From an uncultured Bacteroidia bacterium (GTDB lineage: Bacteria; Bacteroidota; Bacteroidia; Bacteroidales; UBA932): a stretch of 64,000 bases of DNA. Below the pieces are notes generated by a model. That model saw nothing but the letters and a program-made list of their open reading frames with translations, had not been told where the DNA came from and searched no databases. The stretch spans positions 487 through 64,486 of the forward strand of contig CADCJX010000009.1 of NCBI GenBank assembly GCA_902801885.1. Direction: 5' to 3'. Below are positions 56,326 through 64,000 of this stretch, piece by piece. A program made the position numbers and the translations under genes. Position 1 is the stretch's first letter, and every line of letters starts with the position of its first letter.

Positions 56326-57150
56326 TCAAAAGACAGCCTTTACCCAAGGGGCCTTTGTCTTCATGAAGTTCATCACCTCGACAGGAATGTCGGTACAGAG
56401 GAAATCAGCTCCAAGATAGACACCCAGCATCGCATCAGCTGTGCTCTGTCCGGGCCAGAGACTTACGATAAGTCCCTGCTCATGGGCCTTCTTCACAGCG
56501 GCCCTGGAAGTCCCGTCCATGGTCGCTCCGAGACGGTTGATACCCATGGCCTTGCAAAGGGCGATAGTCTCGTCGTTACATGGTTTGCCGGTGATGAGAA
56601 GCATGCCTACTCCGGGGTGCTTCTGCTGAAGGTATCTCAAGCCGCGGTAATCGCTGGAAGTGAAGAGATAGGTAGCCCCGGCGGGTTTGTTGCGCATGAC
56701 CCTTTCGTAGAGTTTGTCGCAATACTCCCTGAGCCTATCCTCAGGATAGAGTTCGATCGGATTCGTCTTAAGTTCGAACTCGACATAGGTCACGTCTCCC
56801 TTTGAATCGAGCCAGTCCATCAATTCATCGAGGAACATGACCTTGTGGCCTTTCTTCGTGGAGGCTTTGCGGATCTGTGCCTCGGTCATCTGTTCGACCA
56901 CTCCCTCCATGTCGGTGGTACGGGTCAGGTTCGAGTCGTGAAGGATCACAAGTTTGCCATCCTTGGTCATGCGGATGTCTGTCTCATAACCCCTGTAACC
57001 GGCTTTGTAGCTGGCCTCAAAAGCAGAAATGGTGTTTTCGTCGTACTCCATGCGTCCGCCGCGGTGTGAGAAGAAGCGGACCTGTTGATCCTGTGCGAAA
57101 GCGGAAACGGTCATCAGTACCGCTGCCAGGACTAAGAGATGTCTTTTCAT
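56326..57150 (-). CDS. Glycerophosphodiester phosphodiesterase (secreted)
   Basis: 274 residues with a signal peptide (MKRHLLVLAAVLMTVSAFAQ). The GDPD catalytic segment is SHRGG....ENTISAF (about residues 29-45) with ETDIRMTKDGKLVILHDSNLTRTT carrying the metal ligands and the second His. It releases glycerol 3-phosphate from glycerophosphodiesters. The MFS carrier of the GlpT type begins 18 nt upstream on the same strand, so the two form a uptake-and-degradation pair. A second ATG at 57156 is possible. Confidence 0.92.
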   Translation of the reverse strand: MKRHLLVLAAVLMTVSAFAQDQQVRFFSHRGGRMEYDENTISAFEASYKAGYRGYETDIRMTKDGKLVILHDSNLTRTTDMEGVVEQMTEAQIRKASTKKGHKVMFLDELMDWLDSKGDVTYVEFELKTNPIELYPEDRLREYCDKLYERVMRNKPAGATYLFTSSDYRGLRYLQQKHPGVGMLLITGKPCNDETIALCKAMGINRLGATMDGTSRAAVKKAHEQGLIVSLWPGQSTADAMLGVYLGADFLCTDIPVEVMNFMKTKAPWVKAVF

Positions 57151-57168
57151 ATTCATTGGGTTTAAATA

Positions 57169-58545
57169 CTATTTTTCATCATGGATGTAGCCATCGTCCT
57201 TGATGTTCCAGAGAGCGGATACGATGAGCCCGCCGATTACGGCGACTATGGTCATCAGAAGGAAGAGGTTGTCCCAGCCGAAATGGTCGGAGAACCATCC
57301 GAGGCCGACACCGGTGAAGATGACCGAACCATAGCTCATGAGGCCGATGAGACCCACAGCGGTCGAAGCAGCCTTCTTGGTCGCATGCTTGACGGCAGTC
57401 ACTCCCAGCATCGCCTGGGGTCCATAGACGAAGAAACCGGCCAGGGCGAGGAGGACAAGTACGAGCACCGGACTGCTGTCCTTGGGAAGCAAGTGAAGGG
57501 CTATCATGCACAGGGCCACAAGGAACATCTCTACGGCGCAGACCCTATGGGACTTGCCTTTGAAGAAGCGGTCGGACATCCATCCGGCACAAAGCATCCC
57601 TATACACCCCGCGACTTCGAAAATACCGATCGTCCAGCCGGAGAGTTGGGGAGAAAGAGGATTCTCCCTCTGCTGGAGGAACATGGGGCCCCAGTCCAGG
57701 ACAGCGAAACGGACTATGTACACGAAGAGGTCGGTTATTGCCAGGCACCAGACAATGGGACTGCGGAAAACCCTCTTGCGGATAAAGGCCCTGAACGCTG
57801 CCGGACTGTCATCCTCGTCAAGTTCGGTGCGAGTGTTCTCCAGCTCAGGCAGTCCAACGGACTTGGGTGTATCCCTCAAGGTCAGGAAGATGAACAGGAC
57901 TCCGATAGCGGCGACAGCCGACGGGAATATGAAGCAGTAACGCCAATTACCTGTCTTTGCAATGATGTAGCCGCAGAAGACGGAAACCACGGCTGCTCCT
58001 ATCGAATGGGAGGTGTTCCAGATGGCAGACTTTGTGGCGAGTTCCTTCGGAGGCACCCAATGGGCAAGCAGCCGGTTGCAGGGCGGGAAGCCGCAGCCTT
58101 GAAATATGTTGTTGAGAACCAGAAGGATGGCCATGATCACGACCATCGTGTTGATGAAATCGGGACCGGATTCGTTTCCGGTGATCATTGTGCTCAGTTT
58201 GTCAGACCAGCCGAAGAAAAGGTTCAGCAAGATACAGGCGCAAAGGCCGATGACAAGGTGCCAGCGGGCATTGATCCTGTCTGCGACTATACCGTTCAGG
58301 AACTTGGACACTCCATAGATGATCCCCACAAGGGAAAGGATTATTCCGAAGCTGGTGTTGGTGATTCCATATTCAGCACTCAGGGCAGGCATGGCGAAAG
58401 AGAAATTCTTACGCACGAAATAGAACATGGAGTAGCCGATCATCGTGCAGATCACCACCTGCCATTGCCATGACTTGAAGAAGTCGATCTTCCCGTCTTT
58501 CCCCTTCACCTTGAAAAAGGGTTTTACAAACTTGTCGTTATCCAT
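57169..58545 (-). CDS. GlpT/UhpT-family organophosphate transporter
   Basis: 458 residues, twelve membrane segments. The family pattern is visible: FKSWQWQVVICTMIGYSMFYFVRKNFSFAMP at the start (split), GVSKFLNGIVADR after the second segment, and the GCGFPPCNRLLAHW motif. These antiporters exchange phosphate for glycerol 3-phosphate or hexose phosphate. With the GDPD gene downstream, glycerol 3-phosphate is the likely cargo. A minus-7 box (58568-58575) lies upstream. Confidence 0.9.
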   Translation of the reverse strand: MDNDKFVKPFFKVKGKDGKIDFFKSWQWQVVICTMIGYSMFYFVRKNFSFAMPALSAEYGITNTSFGIILSLVGIIYGVSKFLNGIVADRINARWHLVIGLCACILLNLFFGWSDKLSTMITGNESGPDFINTMVVIMAILLVLNNIFQGCGFPPCNRLLAHWVPPKELATKSAIWNTSHSIGAAVVSVFCGYIIAKTGNWRYCFIFPSAVAAIGVLFIFLTLRDTPKSVGLPELENTRTELDEDDSPAAFRAFIRKRVFRSPIVWCLAITDLFVYIVRFAVLDWGPMFLQQRENPLSPQLSGWTIGIFEVAGCIGMLCAGWMSDRFFKGKSHRVCAVEMFLVALCMIALHLLPKDSSPVLVLVLLALAGFFVYGPQAMLGVTAVKHATKKAASTAVGLIGLMSYGSVIFTGVGLGWFSDHFGWDNLFLLMTIVAVIGGLIVSALWNIKDDGYIHDEK

Positions 58546-58567
58546 CAGGACGATTTTGTGGTTTACA

Positions 58568-58575
58568 CAAAGTTA
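58568..58575 (-). promoter_or_regulatory. Minus-7 box for the GlpT-like/GDPD pair
   Basis: TAACTTTG on the minus strand, 22 nt before the ATG at 58545. It is divergent from the box at 58598. Confidence 0.5.
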
Positions 58576-58597
58576 GTTAAAATAGCGGAAATATTCC

Positions 58598-58605
58598 TAT
58601 CTTTG
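58598..58605 (+). promoter_or_regulatory. Minus-7 box for the histidine phosphatase gene
   Basis: TATCTTTG lies only 5 nt before the ATG at 58611, so the transcript would begin at or near the start codon (leaderless). Confidence 0.45.
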
Positions 58606-58610
58606 AGTCC

Positions 58611-59915
58611 ATGAAACACACACGACGCTTAATTATCACCATCGCGTGCGCTACTGCCGCTATCTTCAGCACTTTTTCCCCACTAAACGGACAAGTCTAC
58701 GACGTTCTTGACCAGGTTGCCTCAAGCCGCGAAAAGGCTGCCGGCGTCGAGGGTCCCTACCGGTTCGATGCCGCTCCACTGACTCCGGCACCAAAGGGCT
58801 ACGTTCCTTTCTACATCAGCCATTATGGGAGACATGGTTCCAGATACGCCTGGAATGCCAGGACTTACACCAAGATCAAGGAAGTCCTGGATGCTGCAAT
58901 GGCGGTTGATGCCTTGACACCGAGAGGCAAGAAACTCTACGAAGACTTCATGGCCTTCTACCAGGTTCCGCTTATGAACATGGGCGACCTGTCCCGTCTC
59001 GGCTGGCAGCAGCACACCGAGATTGCAAGGATCATGTACGAGCAATTCCCTGAAGTCTTCAAGGACGGAGGGGATGTCCTTGCCAGAGCATCGACTTCGC
59101 AGAGGGCGATCGTGAGCATGAATGCTTTCACTGTCAGCCTGCAGAAACAGGCCCCGAAACTGAACATAGAGATGAACTCCCTCCACACTAACCTGCCGGC
59201 TACAAACCCCGGAGCTACTCCAAGGGAGATTGCCAAGTCCTATGCTGGGGAAATAATCGTTCCTGAGAGCATCAACGACTTCCGCGACAGGATGACAGAC
59301 TACGATGGCATCCTTGGCAAACTGTTCACGGACAGGAGCTTCCTAGAAGAAATGGGAGGCCGCAGGGAGTTTGTCTACGAACTCTTCAACCTCTGGGCAG
59401 GCTATCACAATTATGACGAGAGCGACTGGCTCGAAGACATATTCACGAAAGAGCAGCTGCTTTCCGAGTGGGAAGGCGAGAACTACAGCCACTACATCGG
59501 ACACACCAGAAACAAGTACAGGATGATAGTCCTGCTGGACGACATCATCGATTGCGCTGACGAGTCCATCGAAAACGGATCCTACAAAGCCCATCTCCGC
59601 TTCGGCCACGACACTGTGGTCAATGCTTTCATCGCCCTGCTCAACATCAACGGCGAAGGACACGAGGCAGACAAGCCGGAGGATGTGAAGTACTGGTTCC
59701 AGAACTACAACACCCCGATGGCGGCTAACCTGCAGTTTGTCTTCTACCGAGCGAAAAAGAATCCAGAGATCCTTTTCAAGTTGCTCCGGAATGGTTCAGA
59801 GGTCTCCCTGCCACAGATTCAGCCGGTCGAAGGACCGTATTACAAATGGACTGATTTCAAGACCTGGGCGGCCTCGGTGAAGAAGGCACATCCCCAGAAG
59901 GCAGCCAGCAGATAA
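58611..59915 (+). CDS. Histidine acid phosphatase (MINPP-like)
   Basis: 434 residues with a signal peptide (residues 1-28). The phosphate-binding motif is RHGSRY (in YISHYGRHGSRYAW, near residue 70) and the proton-donor region is FGHDTVVNAF (near residue 335), the HD form of the multiple inositol polyphosphate phosphatase type. Bacterial MINPPs of gut Bacteroidota degrade phytate; the substrate here is inferred only. It is divergent from the GlpT-like/GDPD pair, and all three concern phosphate esters. Confidence 0.85.
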   Translation: MKHTRRLIITIACATAAIFSTFSPLNGQVYDVLDQVASSREKAAGVEGPYRFDAAPLTPAPKGYVPFYISHYGRHGSRYAWNARTYTKIKEVLDAAMAVDALTPRGKKLYEDFMAFYQVPLMNMGDLSRLGWQQHTEIARIMYEQFPEVFKDGGDVLARASTSQRAIVSMNAFTVSLQKQAPKLNIEMNSLHTNLPATNPGATPREIAKSYAGEIIVPESINDFRDRMTDYDGILGKLFTDRSFLEEMGGRREFVYELFNLWAGYHNYDESDWLEDIFTKEQLLSEWEGENYSHYIGHTRNKYRMIVLLDDIIDCADESIENGSYKAHLRFGHDTVVNAFIALLNINGEGHEADKPEDVKYWFQNYNTPMAANLQFVFYRAKKNPEILFKLLRNGSEVSLPQIQPVEGPYYKWTDFKTWAASVKKAHPQKAASR

Positions 59916-59964
59916 AGTGAATATAGGGCGTTTCACGCAAGTGATTGGTCCTGAGCCTACTACA

Positions 59965-59997
59965 GAAAACGCCTGGGTAAATTACCTAGGCGTTTTC
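59965..59997 (+). terminator. Terminator after the histidine phosphatase gene
   Basis: A long stem GAAAACGCCTGGGTAA with TTACCTAGGCGTTTTC (one G-U pair), 50 nt after the stop. The T residues are in the stem; the shape is near-symmetrical and may act both ways. Confidence 0.6.
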
Positions 59998-60058
59998 CAT
60001 ATTGTGTTAATAATAAGCAAGTTGCAAAAAACGGATAAGGGCTTCCATATTAAACAAA

Positions 60059-60084
60059 GAGGGTGGCTCGAAAGAACCACCCTC
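60059..60084 (-). terminator. Terminator of the OmpA/TPR lipoprotein gene
   Basis: On the minus strand, GAGGGTGG and CCACCCTC pair around a 10-nt loop that itself can form three more pairs, followed by TTTGTTTA, 26 nt after the stop at 60110. Confidence 0.8.
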
Positions 60085-60109
60085 CTTATTTGGAATATGT
60101 CGTACGAGA

Positions 60110-61762
60110 TTACTTCTTGAAGTACTCTGCGAACTCGACATCCTTCTCAGCCCTTGCAGCGAGGTCCTTGTTGGCCTTTCCGACCTCCTCGAGGAGGGTC
60201 TTGACCTGATCCATCTTGCCCTGGCGTGCAGCGATGATAGCCCTGAGGTAGGTAACCTTCGGGTCGCCGCACTGAGCAGCCTTCTTCGCATTGTCAAGCT
60301 GGTCGGTGAGGATGTAGGCAAGAACAAGGTTGTGGCAGCATCCGGGAGCATCCTTCAGATCCTCGACAGCCTTCTCGTAGTTGCCGGAGCAGATGTCGAT
60401 GACACCCTGGTTGGCCTTTGCAGCGTCAGTACCAGCCTTCTTGAAGTAGCTGGTTGCGGTGGCGAGGTCACCCTTGCGGAGAGCGATAACACCAAGAGCG
60501 TTGTTGAGGTCGCCGTCCTTGGTCTCGACATTTGCGAATGCCTTGGAAGCGTTGTTCAGGTCGCCGGCGTTGAGGTAGGCAACACCGAGGTTGAACCTTG
60601 CCTTGTCGCTGTCGTACTTGGAGATAGCCTTGTTGTAGAGCTTGACCTTCTTGTCAAGATCCTTTACGAGGGTAGCAGCGTGGAGGAGAGCGGGCTCGTC
60701 GAGGACATCGCTGTCGTTGTCAACCATCTTGACGAGTTCGTCGGCGGTGTAGTTCTTGAACTCGACGTTGGCGATGAACCTTGCACGGCGGAGTTCAGGA
60801 AGAACATCATTCTTGAGTTCGGTGTAGATGGAGGACATATTCTTTATCTCGCTTTCACGGACAGCAGGATCGCTGTACATGGAAAGGACGCGGAGGATGA
60901 GATCCTTGTCGCGGATGCTGGAGTTCTGGACAAGCTCCTGGAAGCCTTCCCAGTCCTCACCGATGCTCCTGATTTCAGGATCGGTAACTTCCTTTCCCTT
61001 CACGATCTTGTTCCATGCCTTGTCTGCAGTCTTGGAACGGTTGTCGGAGAGTTTCTTGTTGAGACCCTCTGCACCATCCGGGGAAGCGTAAGCAACGACC
61101 TCAGTTCCGACGAGAGTCTTCCTCTCGTTGTTCTTGATCTCGTCGAGAGCGTTCTGGAAGTTCTTGATGGACTCGCCCTTAAGCTGCTTGTTCTGGACAT
61201 CTGCGGAGTTGATCCTATAGAGGATCTGGCCCTCGGCGGTCTGCTTGAGGATAGCCTCATAGCCGTCAGCCTTCATGGGAACGATACCTGCACCCTTGAC
61301 GAGCATGTAGGTCGTGTTGACACCGTCAGCAACCTTCTTGGTAGGGAGCTTGATGCTCTTTCCCTTATATTTGGCAACACCGCGGAGCTCGAGATGGCTC
61401 TGCTCCATTCCTTCTACGTAATTGAAATGAAGTTTCTCGGTGACAGTGCTACCAGCCTTGGGGACTACCTTGTAGTTGTCCTTAACTTTCTCTCCCTGGT
61501 ACATGAGAGGGCTCATCTTGGCCTCGCCTCCGTCATAGACGATGACAGGAGTGACCTCGAGGATAGCCTTCGGATGGAAATAGTTGGCAGGATAGGTTAC
61601 GGAAACGGTAGGATCGATGTTTCCGGCGACACACTCAAGGACAGCGGGATCGCAATTGACAATCACGTTGTCAGCAAGTTCAGCCATCTTCTTGGCTGAG
61701 GAGCAAGCGACAGCACTCAGGACGAGAGCCGCTGCTGCAAGAATTCTAACTGCTTTCTTCAT
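60110..61762 (-). CDS. Lipoprotein with OmpA-like and TPR domains
   Basis: 550 residues with a lipobox (LSAVAC, Cys about 20). Residues about 25-175 are beta-rich. A segment near residues 225-290 resembles the OmpA peptidoglycan-binding fold (GTEVVAYASPDGAEGLNKKLSDNRSKTADKAW). The C-terminal 200 residues are TPR repeats (KARFNLGVAYLNAGDLNNASKAF, NNALGVIALRKGDLATATSYF). It is likely an envelope scaffold that contacts peptidoglycan. The frame is open 37 codons upstream, but the ATG at 61762 gives the signal sequence and lies downstream of a TATATTTG box. Exact role unknown. Confidence 0.8.
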   Translation of the reverse strand: MKKAVRILAAAALVLSAVACSSAKKMAELADNVIVNCDPAVLECVAGNIDPTVSVTYPANYFHPKAILEVTPVIVYDGGEAKMSPLMYQGEKVKDNYKVVPKAGSTVTEKLHFNYVEGMEQSHLELRGVAKYKGKSIKLPTKKVADGVNTTYMLVKGAGIVPMKADGYEAILKQTAEGQILYRINSADVQNKQLKGESIKNFQNALDEIKNNERKTLVGTEVVAYASPDGAEGLNKKLSDNRSKTADKAWNKIVKGKEVTDPEIRSIGEDWEGFQELVQNSSIRDKDLILRVLSMYSDPAVRESEIKNMSSIYTELKNDVLPELRRARFIANVEFKNYTADELVKMVDNDSDVLDEPALLHAATLVKDLDKKVKLYNKAISKYDSDKARFNLGVAYLNAGDLNNASKAFANVETKDGDLNNALGVIALRKGDLATATSYFKKAGTDAAKANQGVIDICSGNYEKAVEDLKDAPGCCHNLVLAYILTDQLDNAKKAAQCGDPKVTYLRAIIAARQGKMDQVKTLLEEVGKANKDLAARAEKDVEFAEYFKK

Positions 61763-61826
61763 GTTGTTTTGGAATATTATTTGTTTTGTTAAACGTTTGC
61801 TGTTTGGGATAAGCCCATAATCAAGG

Positions 61827-61834
61827 CAAATATA
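61827..61834 (-). promoter_or_regulatory. Minus-7 box for the OmpA/TPR lipoprotein gene
   Basis: TATATTTG on the minus strand, 64 nt before the ATG at 61762. Confidence 0.45.
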
Positions 61835-61847
61835 ACTATAATTTTCG

Positions 61848-61855
61848 TAACTTTG
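61848..61855 (+). promoter_or_regulatory. Minus-7 box for the sigma-54 activator/lptE genes
   Basis: TAACTTTG, 23 nt before the ATG at 61879; divergent from the box at 61827. Confidence 0.5.
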
Positions 61856-61878
61856 CCACATCAGACGCAACAATTATC

Positions 61879-63108
61879 ATGGATTCACAGGAACTCCAAA
61901 GGCTGAAAAACAAATACGACATCATAGGAAACGATGCCGCCCTTAACCGGGCGTTGGAGACTGCGGTGGCAGTAGCGCCAACCGATCTTACAGTCCTCAT
62001 TACAGGTGAAAGCGGTGTCGGAAAGGAGAATATTCCCAAAATCATCCACCAGAACAGTCTTCGCCGCAACGGTAAGTATTTCGCGGTCAACTGCGGAGCC
62101 ATTCCCGAAGGAACGATCGATTCTGAATTGTTCGGTCATGAGAAGGGTTCTTTCACCGGGGCTATCGAGACCCGGCGCGGCTATTTCCAGGAAGCAGATG
62201 GAGGTACACTCTTCCTCGATGAGATCGGTGAACTTCCGCTTGCCTCGCAGGCCAAGCTCCTAAGGGTGCTCCAGAGCGGAGAATTCATAAAGGTGGGATC
62301 CTCAAAGGTTGAGAAGACCGATGTCAGGGTGATCGCCGCTACGAACGTCAACCTGCTCTATGCAGTGAGCAAGGGCAAGTTCCGCGAAGACCTCTACTAC
62401 AGGCTGAATGCCATACAGATCCAGATGCCCCCGCTTCGTGAGAGGAAGGAGGACATCTATCTCTTTTTCAGGAAATTCACCTCTGACTTTTCGGAGAAGT
62501 TCGGAATGGGCAAGGTAAGCCTGACCAACGATGCCATCGACCTTCTGATCAATTACCGTTGGCCGGGGAATATACGCCAGCTCAAGAACCTCGCCGAGAC
62601 AGTCACAGCCCTCGAATCAGAGAAGCTCACTCCTACTTCACCCAAGTGTGTCATCGACGCCGCCACCCTATCCCGCTACATGCCTAAGGAAGAGCTGAAT
62701 CTTCTTCCGGTTGCTGCAAAGGAGGAGAGGAACGACTCGATGCCGGATTCAGACCGGCAGATGATCATCAAGGCCATCCTCGACCTCAAGCAGGAAGTGG
62801 ACGACCTCAAGGCCAAGGTAGGATCAGGTCACGTCTCTGCCCCTGTATTGACTCCTGCTCCAGTGCGCGAAGAGGAACCCGAGTGGCAGGGCCAGGGGAC
62901 TCCGGTCCCCAGTGGCACCATTGGGAAAGTGGTGGACATCAAGGCAGAAGAGCAGCCTTCACAGGATCTTTCACTGAACCGGTCCAAGGTGGACATCATC
63001 GTCAAGGCACTTGAAAAGCACCATGGCAACCGCAAGCTTGCTGCCGAAGAGGTGGGAATATCCGAAAGGACACTTTACCGCTGGATCGAAAAATACCATC
63101 TGGATTGA
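61879..63108 (+). CDS. Sigma-54-type AAA+ transcriptional activator without receiver domain
   Basis: 409 residues. The AAA+ domain starts almost at the N-terminus: Walker A GESGVGKE, FGHEKGSFTGA (the sigma-54-contacting GAFTGA loop, here GSFTGA), Walker B GGTLFLDEIGEL, and REDLYYRLN. A Pro/Glu-rich linker (about 300-350) leads to a Fis-type helix-turn-helix (RKLAAEEVGISERTLYRWIEKY). There is no N-terminal receiver or sensor domain, so control must be by another route. lptE follows 2 nt downstream, a pairing I recall from other Bacteroidota. Targets unknown. Confidence 0.9.
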   Translation: MDSQELQRLKNKYDIIGNDAALNRALETAVAVAPTDLTVLITGESGVGKENIPKIIHQNSLRRNGKYFAVNCGAIPEGTIDSELFGHEKGSFTGAIETRRGYFQEADGGTLFLDEIGELPLASQAKLLRVLQSGEFIKVGSSKVEKTDVRVIAATNVNLLYAVSKGKFREDLYYRLNAIQIQMPPLRERKEDIYLFFRKFTSDFSEKFGMGKVSLTNDAIDLLINYRWPGNIRQLKNLAETVTALESEKLTPTSPKCVIDAATLSRYMPKEELNLLPVAAKEERNDSMPDSDRQMIIKAILDLKQEVDDLKAKVGSGHVSAPVLTPAPVREEEPEWQGQGTPVPSGTIGKVVDIKAEEQPSQDLSLNRSKVDIIVKALEKHHGNRKLAAEEVGISERTLYRWIEKYHLD

Positions 63109-63110
63109 AC

Positions 63111-63626
63111 ATGATAAGTAAAAGAATAGCCTTAGCCCTGGTCATCATGGCGTCCTTCTTCCTGGGAGGATGCTCCATTGTCCATTATTCCTTTTCCGGC
63201 ACTTCCATCCAGCCAGACGTGAAGACGGTGACAATCAATTATTTTGAATATAAAGCCCTGAAGGTCAATCCCTCCCTGAGCAATGACCTGACCGAGGCCA
63301 TGAAGGATAAGTTCCGCAAACTGACAAAACTCGAGCAGGTGGATAGTGACGGGGACCTGGAACTTACCGGGGCCGTGACCGGCTATGAGGTCAGGGCATC
63401 AGCAGTGACGGCTGACGAAATCGCCGCACAGAACCGTCTCACCGTCACGGTAAGCCTGAAATTCACAAACAAAAAGTATCCTGAGGAGGATTTCGAGCAG
63501 AATTTTTCCGCTTATTCAGACTACGATTCAACCAATTCGCTCGATGCCGTCGAGGCCTCCCTCTGCGCGGAGATCGTCGAGAAACTTATTGAAGACATGT
63601 TCAACGCCAGTGTGGCACAGTGGTAA
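63111..63626 (+). CDS. lptE: LptE-family outer-membrane lipoprotein
   Basis: 171 residues with a lipobox (FFLGGC, Cys about 20) and the Bacteroidota LptE pattern CSIVHYSFSGTSIQPDVKTVTI (split), a short alpha/beta domain and the end EKLIEDMFNASVAQW. Expected to plug and assist LptD in placing lipopolysaccharide. The ATG at 63111 is preferred to an upstream TTG at 63105 that overlaps the activator gene. Confidence 0.85.
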   Translation: MISKRIALALVIMASFFLGGCSIVHYSFSGTSIQPDVKTVTINYFEYKALKVNPSLSNDLTEAMKDKFRKLTKLEQVDSDGDLELTGAVTGYEVRASAVTADEIAAQNRLTVTVSLKFTNKKYPEEDFEQNFSAYSDYDSTNSLDAVEASLCAEIVEKLIEDMFNASVAQW

Positions 63627-63628
63627 CG

Positions 63629-64000
63629 ATGGAAGGAAGCGTAAAGAAACTTGAGTCTTTGACGATGGACCAGCTGACCGGGATCATCACGATGTACCCT
63701 TGGTTCGGCGCGGCCAGGCGTGAGCTTTGCGAGCGGATGTCCAAGGTGGGCGGAAACGAATGGGGCAAGGCTGAATACGCAGATGCCGCGATGTACATCG
63801 CTTCCAGGACAATAGTTTCTGACATCGTCCGCTCAACCCGTCAGGAGGATTATTCCGACAAGGATATCCAGGCCCTTCTCCGCTCTGTCATCCTGAGCGA
63901 GGTGAAGGATCACGCAGCGAAGGACCTGCCCGAGGCGAATGATCTGTCCGAACCATCCGGAAGCCAAACGTACCGCCGGACTGTCAAGGTCATCGGCGGA
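63629..64000 (+). CDS. Conserved protein of unknown function (cut by right edge)
   Basis: The frame from the ATG at 63629 stays open for 124 codons to the window end. The product begins MEGSVKKLESLTMDQLTGI, then TMYPWFGAARRELCERM and ADAAMYIASRTIVSDIV. It starts 2 nt after lptE, so it is co-transcribed. No signal peptide or known motif is seen. In other Bacteroidota I recall an uncharacterised gene in this place before secG; function not known. Confidence 0.65.
   Translation, partial: MEGSVKKLESLTMDQLTGIITMYPWFGAARRELCERMSKVGGNEWGKAEYADAAMYIASRTIVSDIVRSTRQEDYSDKDIQALLRSVILSEVKDHAAKDLPEANDLSEPSGSQTYRRTVKVIGG

Noticed and set aside
57181-58473. 430-codon open frame on the plus strand
   Set aside because: It mirrors the GlpT-like transporter gene, which has membrane segments and family motifs; the mirror product is a low-quality hydrophilic sequence.
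60332-61699. 455-codon open frame on the plus strand
   Set aside because: It is antisense to the OmpA/TPR lipoprotein gene, whose product has a signal peptide and clear repeats; the plus-strand product has no recognisable motif.
1-64000. CRISPR array, rRNA genes, toxin-antitoxin or defence systems
   Set aside because: No regularly spaced repeats, no rRNA signature and no recognised defence genes were found on either strand.

Overview
The window is a chromosomal segment of a member of the Bacteroidota, most likely an uncultured gut-type Bacteroidales with moderately high GC. The evidence is the repeated TAnnTTTG minus-7 promoter boxes (several with a TTTG about 18-20 nt upstream), families largely confined to this phylum (DUF4294, DUF3098, DUF4270, BACON lipoprotein, Oar-like TonB receptor, NagB/PIG-L fusion), a long-loop SAM-II-type riboswitch before metK, and GH92/GH127/GH43 glycosidases. 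No species call can be made from the sequence alone.

Layout. 1-0.8 kb: 3' end of a large serine recombinase that runs into the 3' half of a tRNA-Leu(CAA), i.e. the edge of an integrated element. 0.9-10.8 kb: a zinc metallopeptidase, then a tight six-gene run (NagB-like/PIG-L fusion, nagB, small secreted protein, purL, rubredoxin, cysS). 10.8-19.4 kb (minus): a GH92 mannosidase fused to a phosphodiester glycosidase, and a TonB receptor / BACON-OB lipoprotein pair. 19.5-24 kb: riboswitch and metK, a broken M64 peptidase, and a REP-type transposase (RAYT) between two 79-nt direct repeats. 24-33.4 kb: M16 peptidase, smpB-miaA-purE, a retropepsin-like/TPR protein, a LacI regulator and a membrane pyrophosphatase. 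33.4-38.4 kb (minus): GH43-GH127-GH127, an L-arabinose-type glycan operon. 38.4-49 kb (minus): ribosomal cluster rplP to rplQ with secY, map, infA and rpoA. 49-64 kb: envelope and lipid genes (DUF4294, lpxH, uppP, DUF3098, ftsX), a GT5-half protein with DUF4270, acpP, pnuC, a phosphate-ester group (GDPD, GlpT-like carrier, histidine phosphatase), an OmpA/TPR lipoprotein, and a sigma-54 activator followed by lptE and a truncated gene at the right edge.

The most unusual content is a set of in-frame palindromic insertions inside conserved protein genes. miaA has gained about 43 codons bounded by a perfect 24-bp inverted repeat. purL has gained about 30 codons made of hairpins, one of which mirrors the host gene. 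cysS and the GH92 gene each carry a copy of one shared roughly 28-30 nt repeat. Other oddities are a methionine aminopeptidase missing about 37 residues including an active-site His, a NagB-like domain that has lost its catalytic residues, the GH92-phosphodiester glycosidase fusion, and a ribosomal cluster that starts at rplP with its own promoter instead of following rpsC.

All assignments come from reading the sequence and recalling family motifs; no database search was run.
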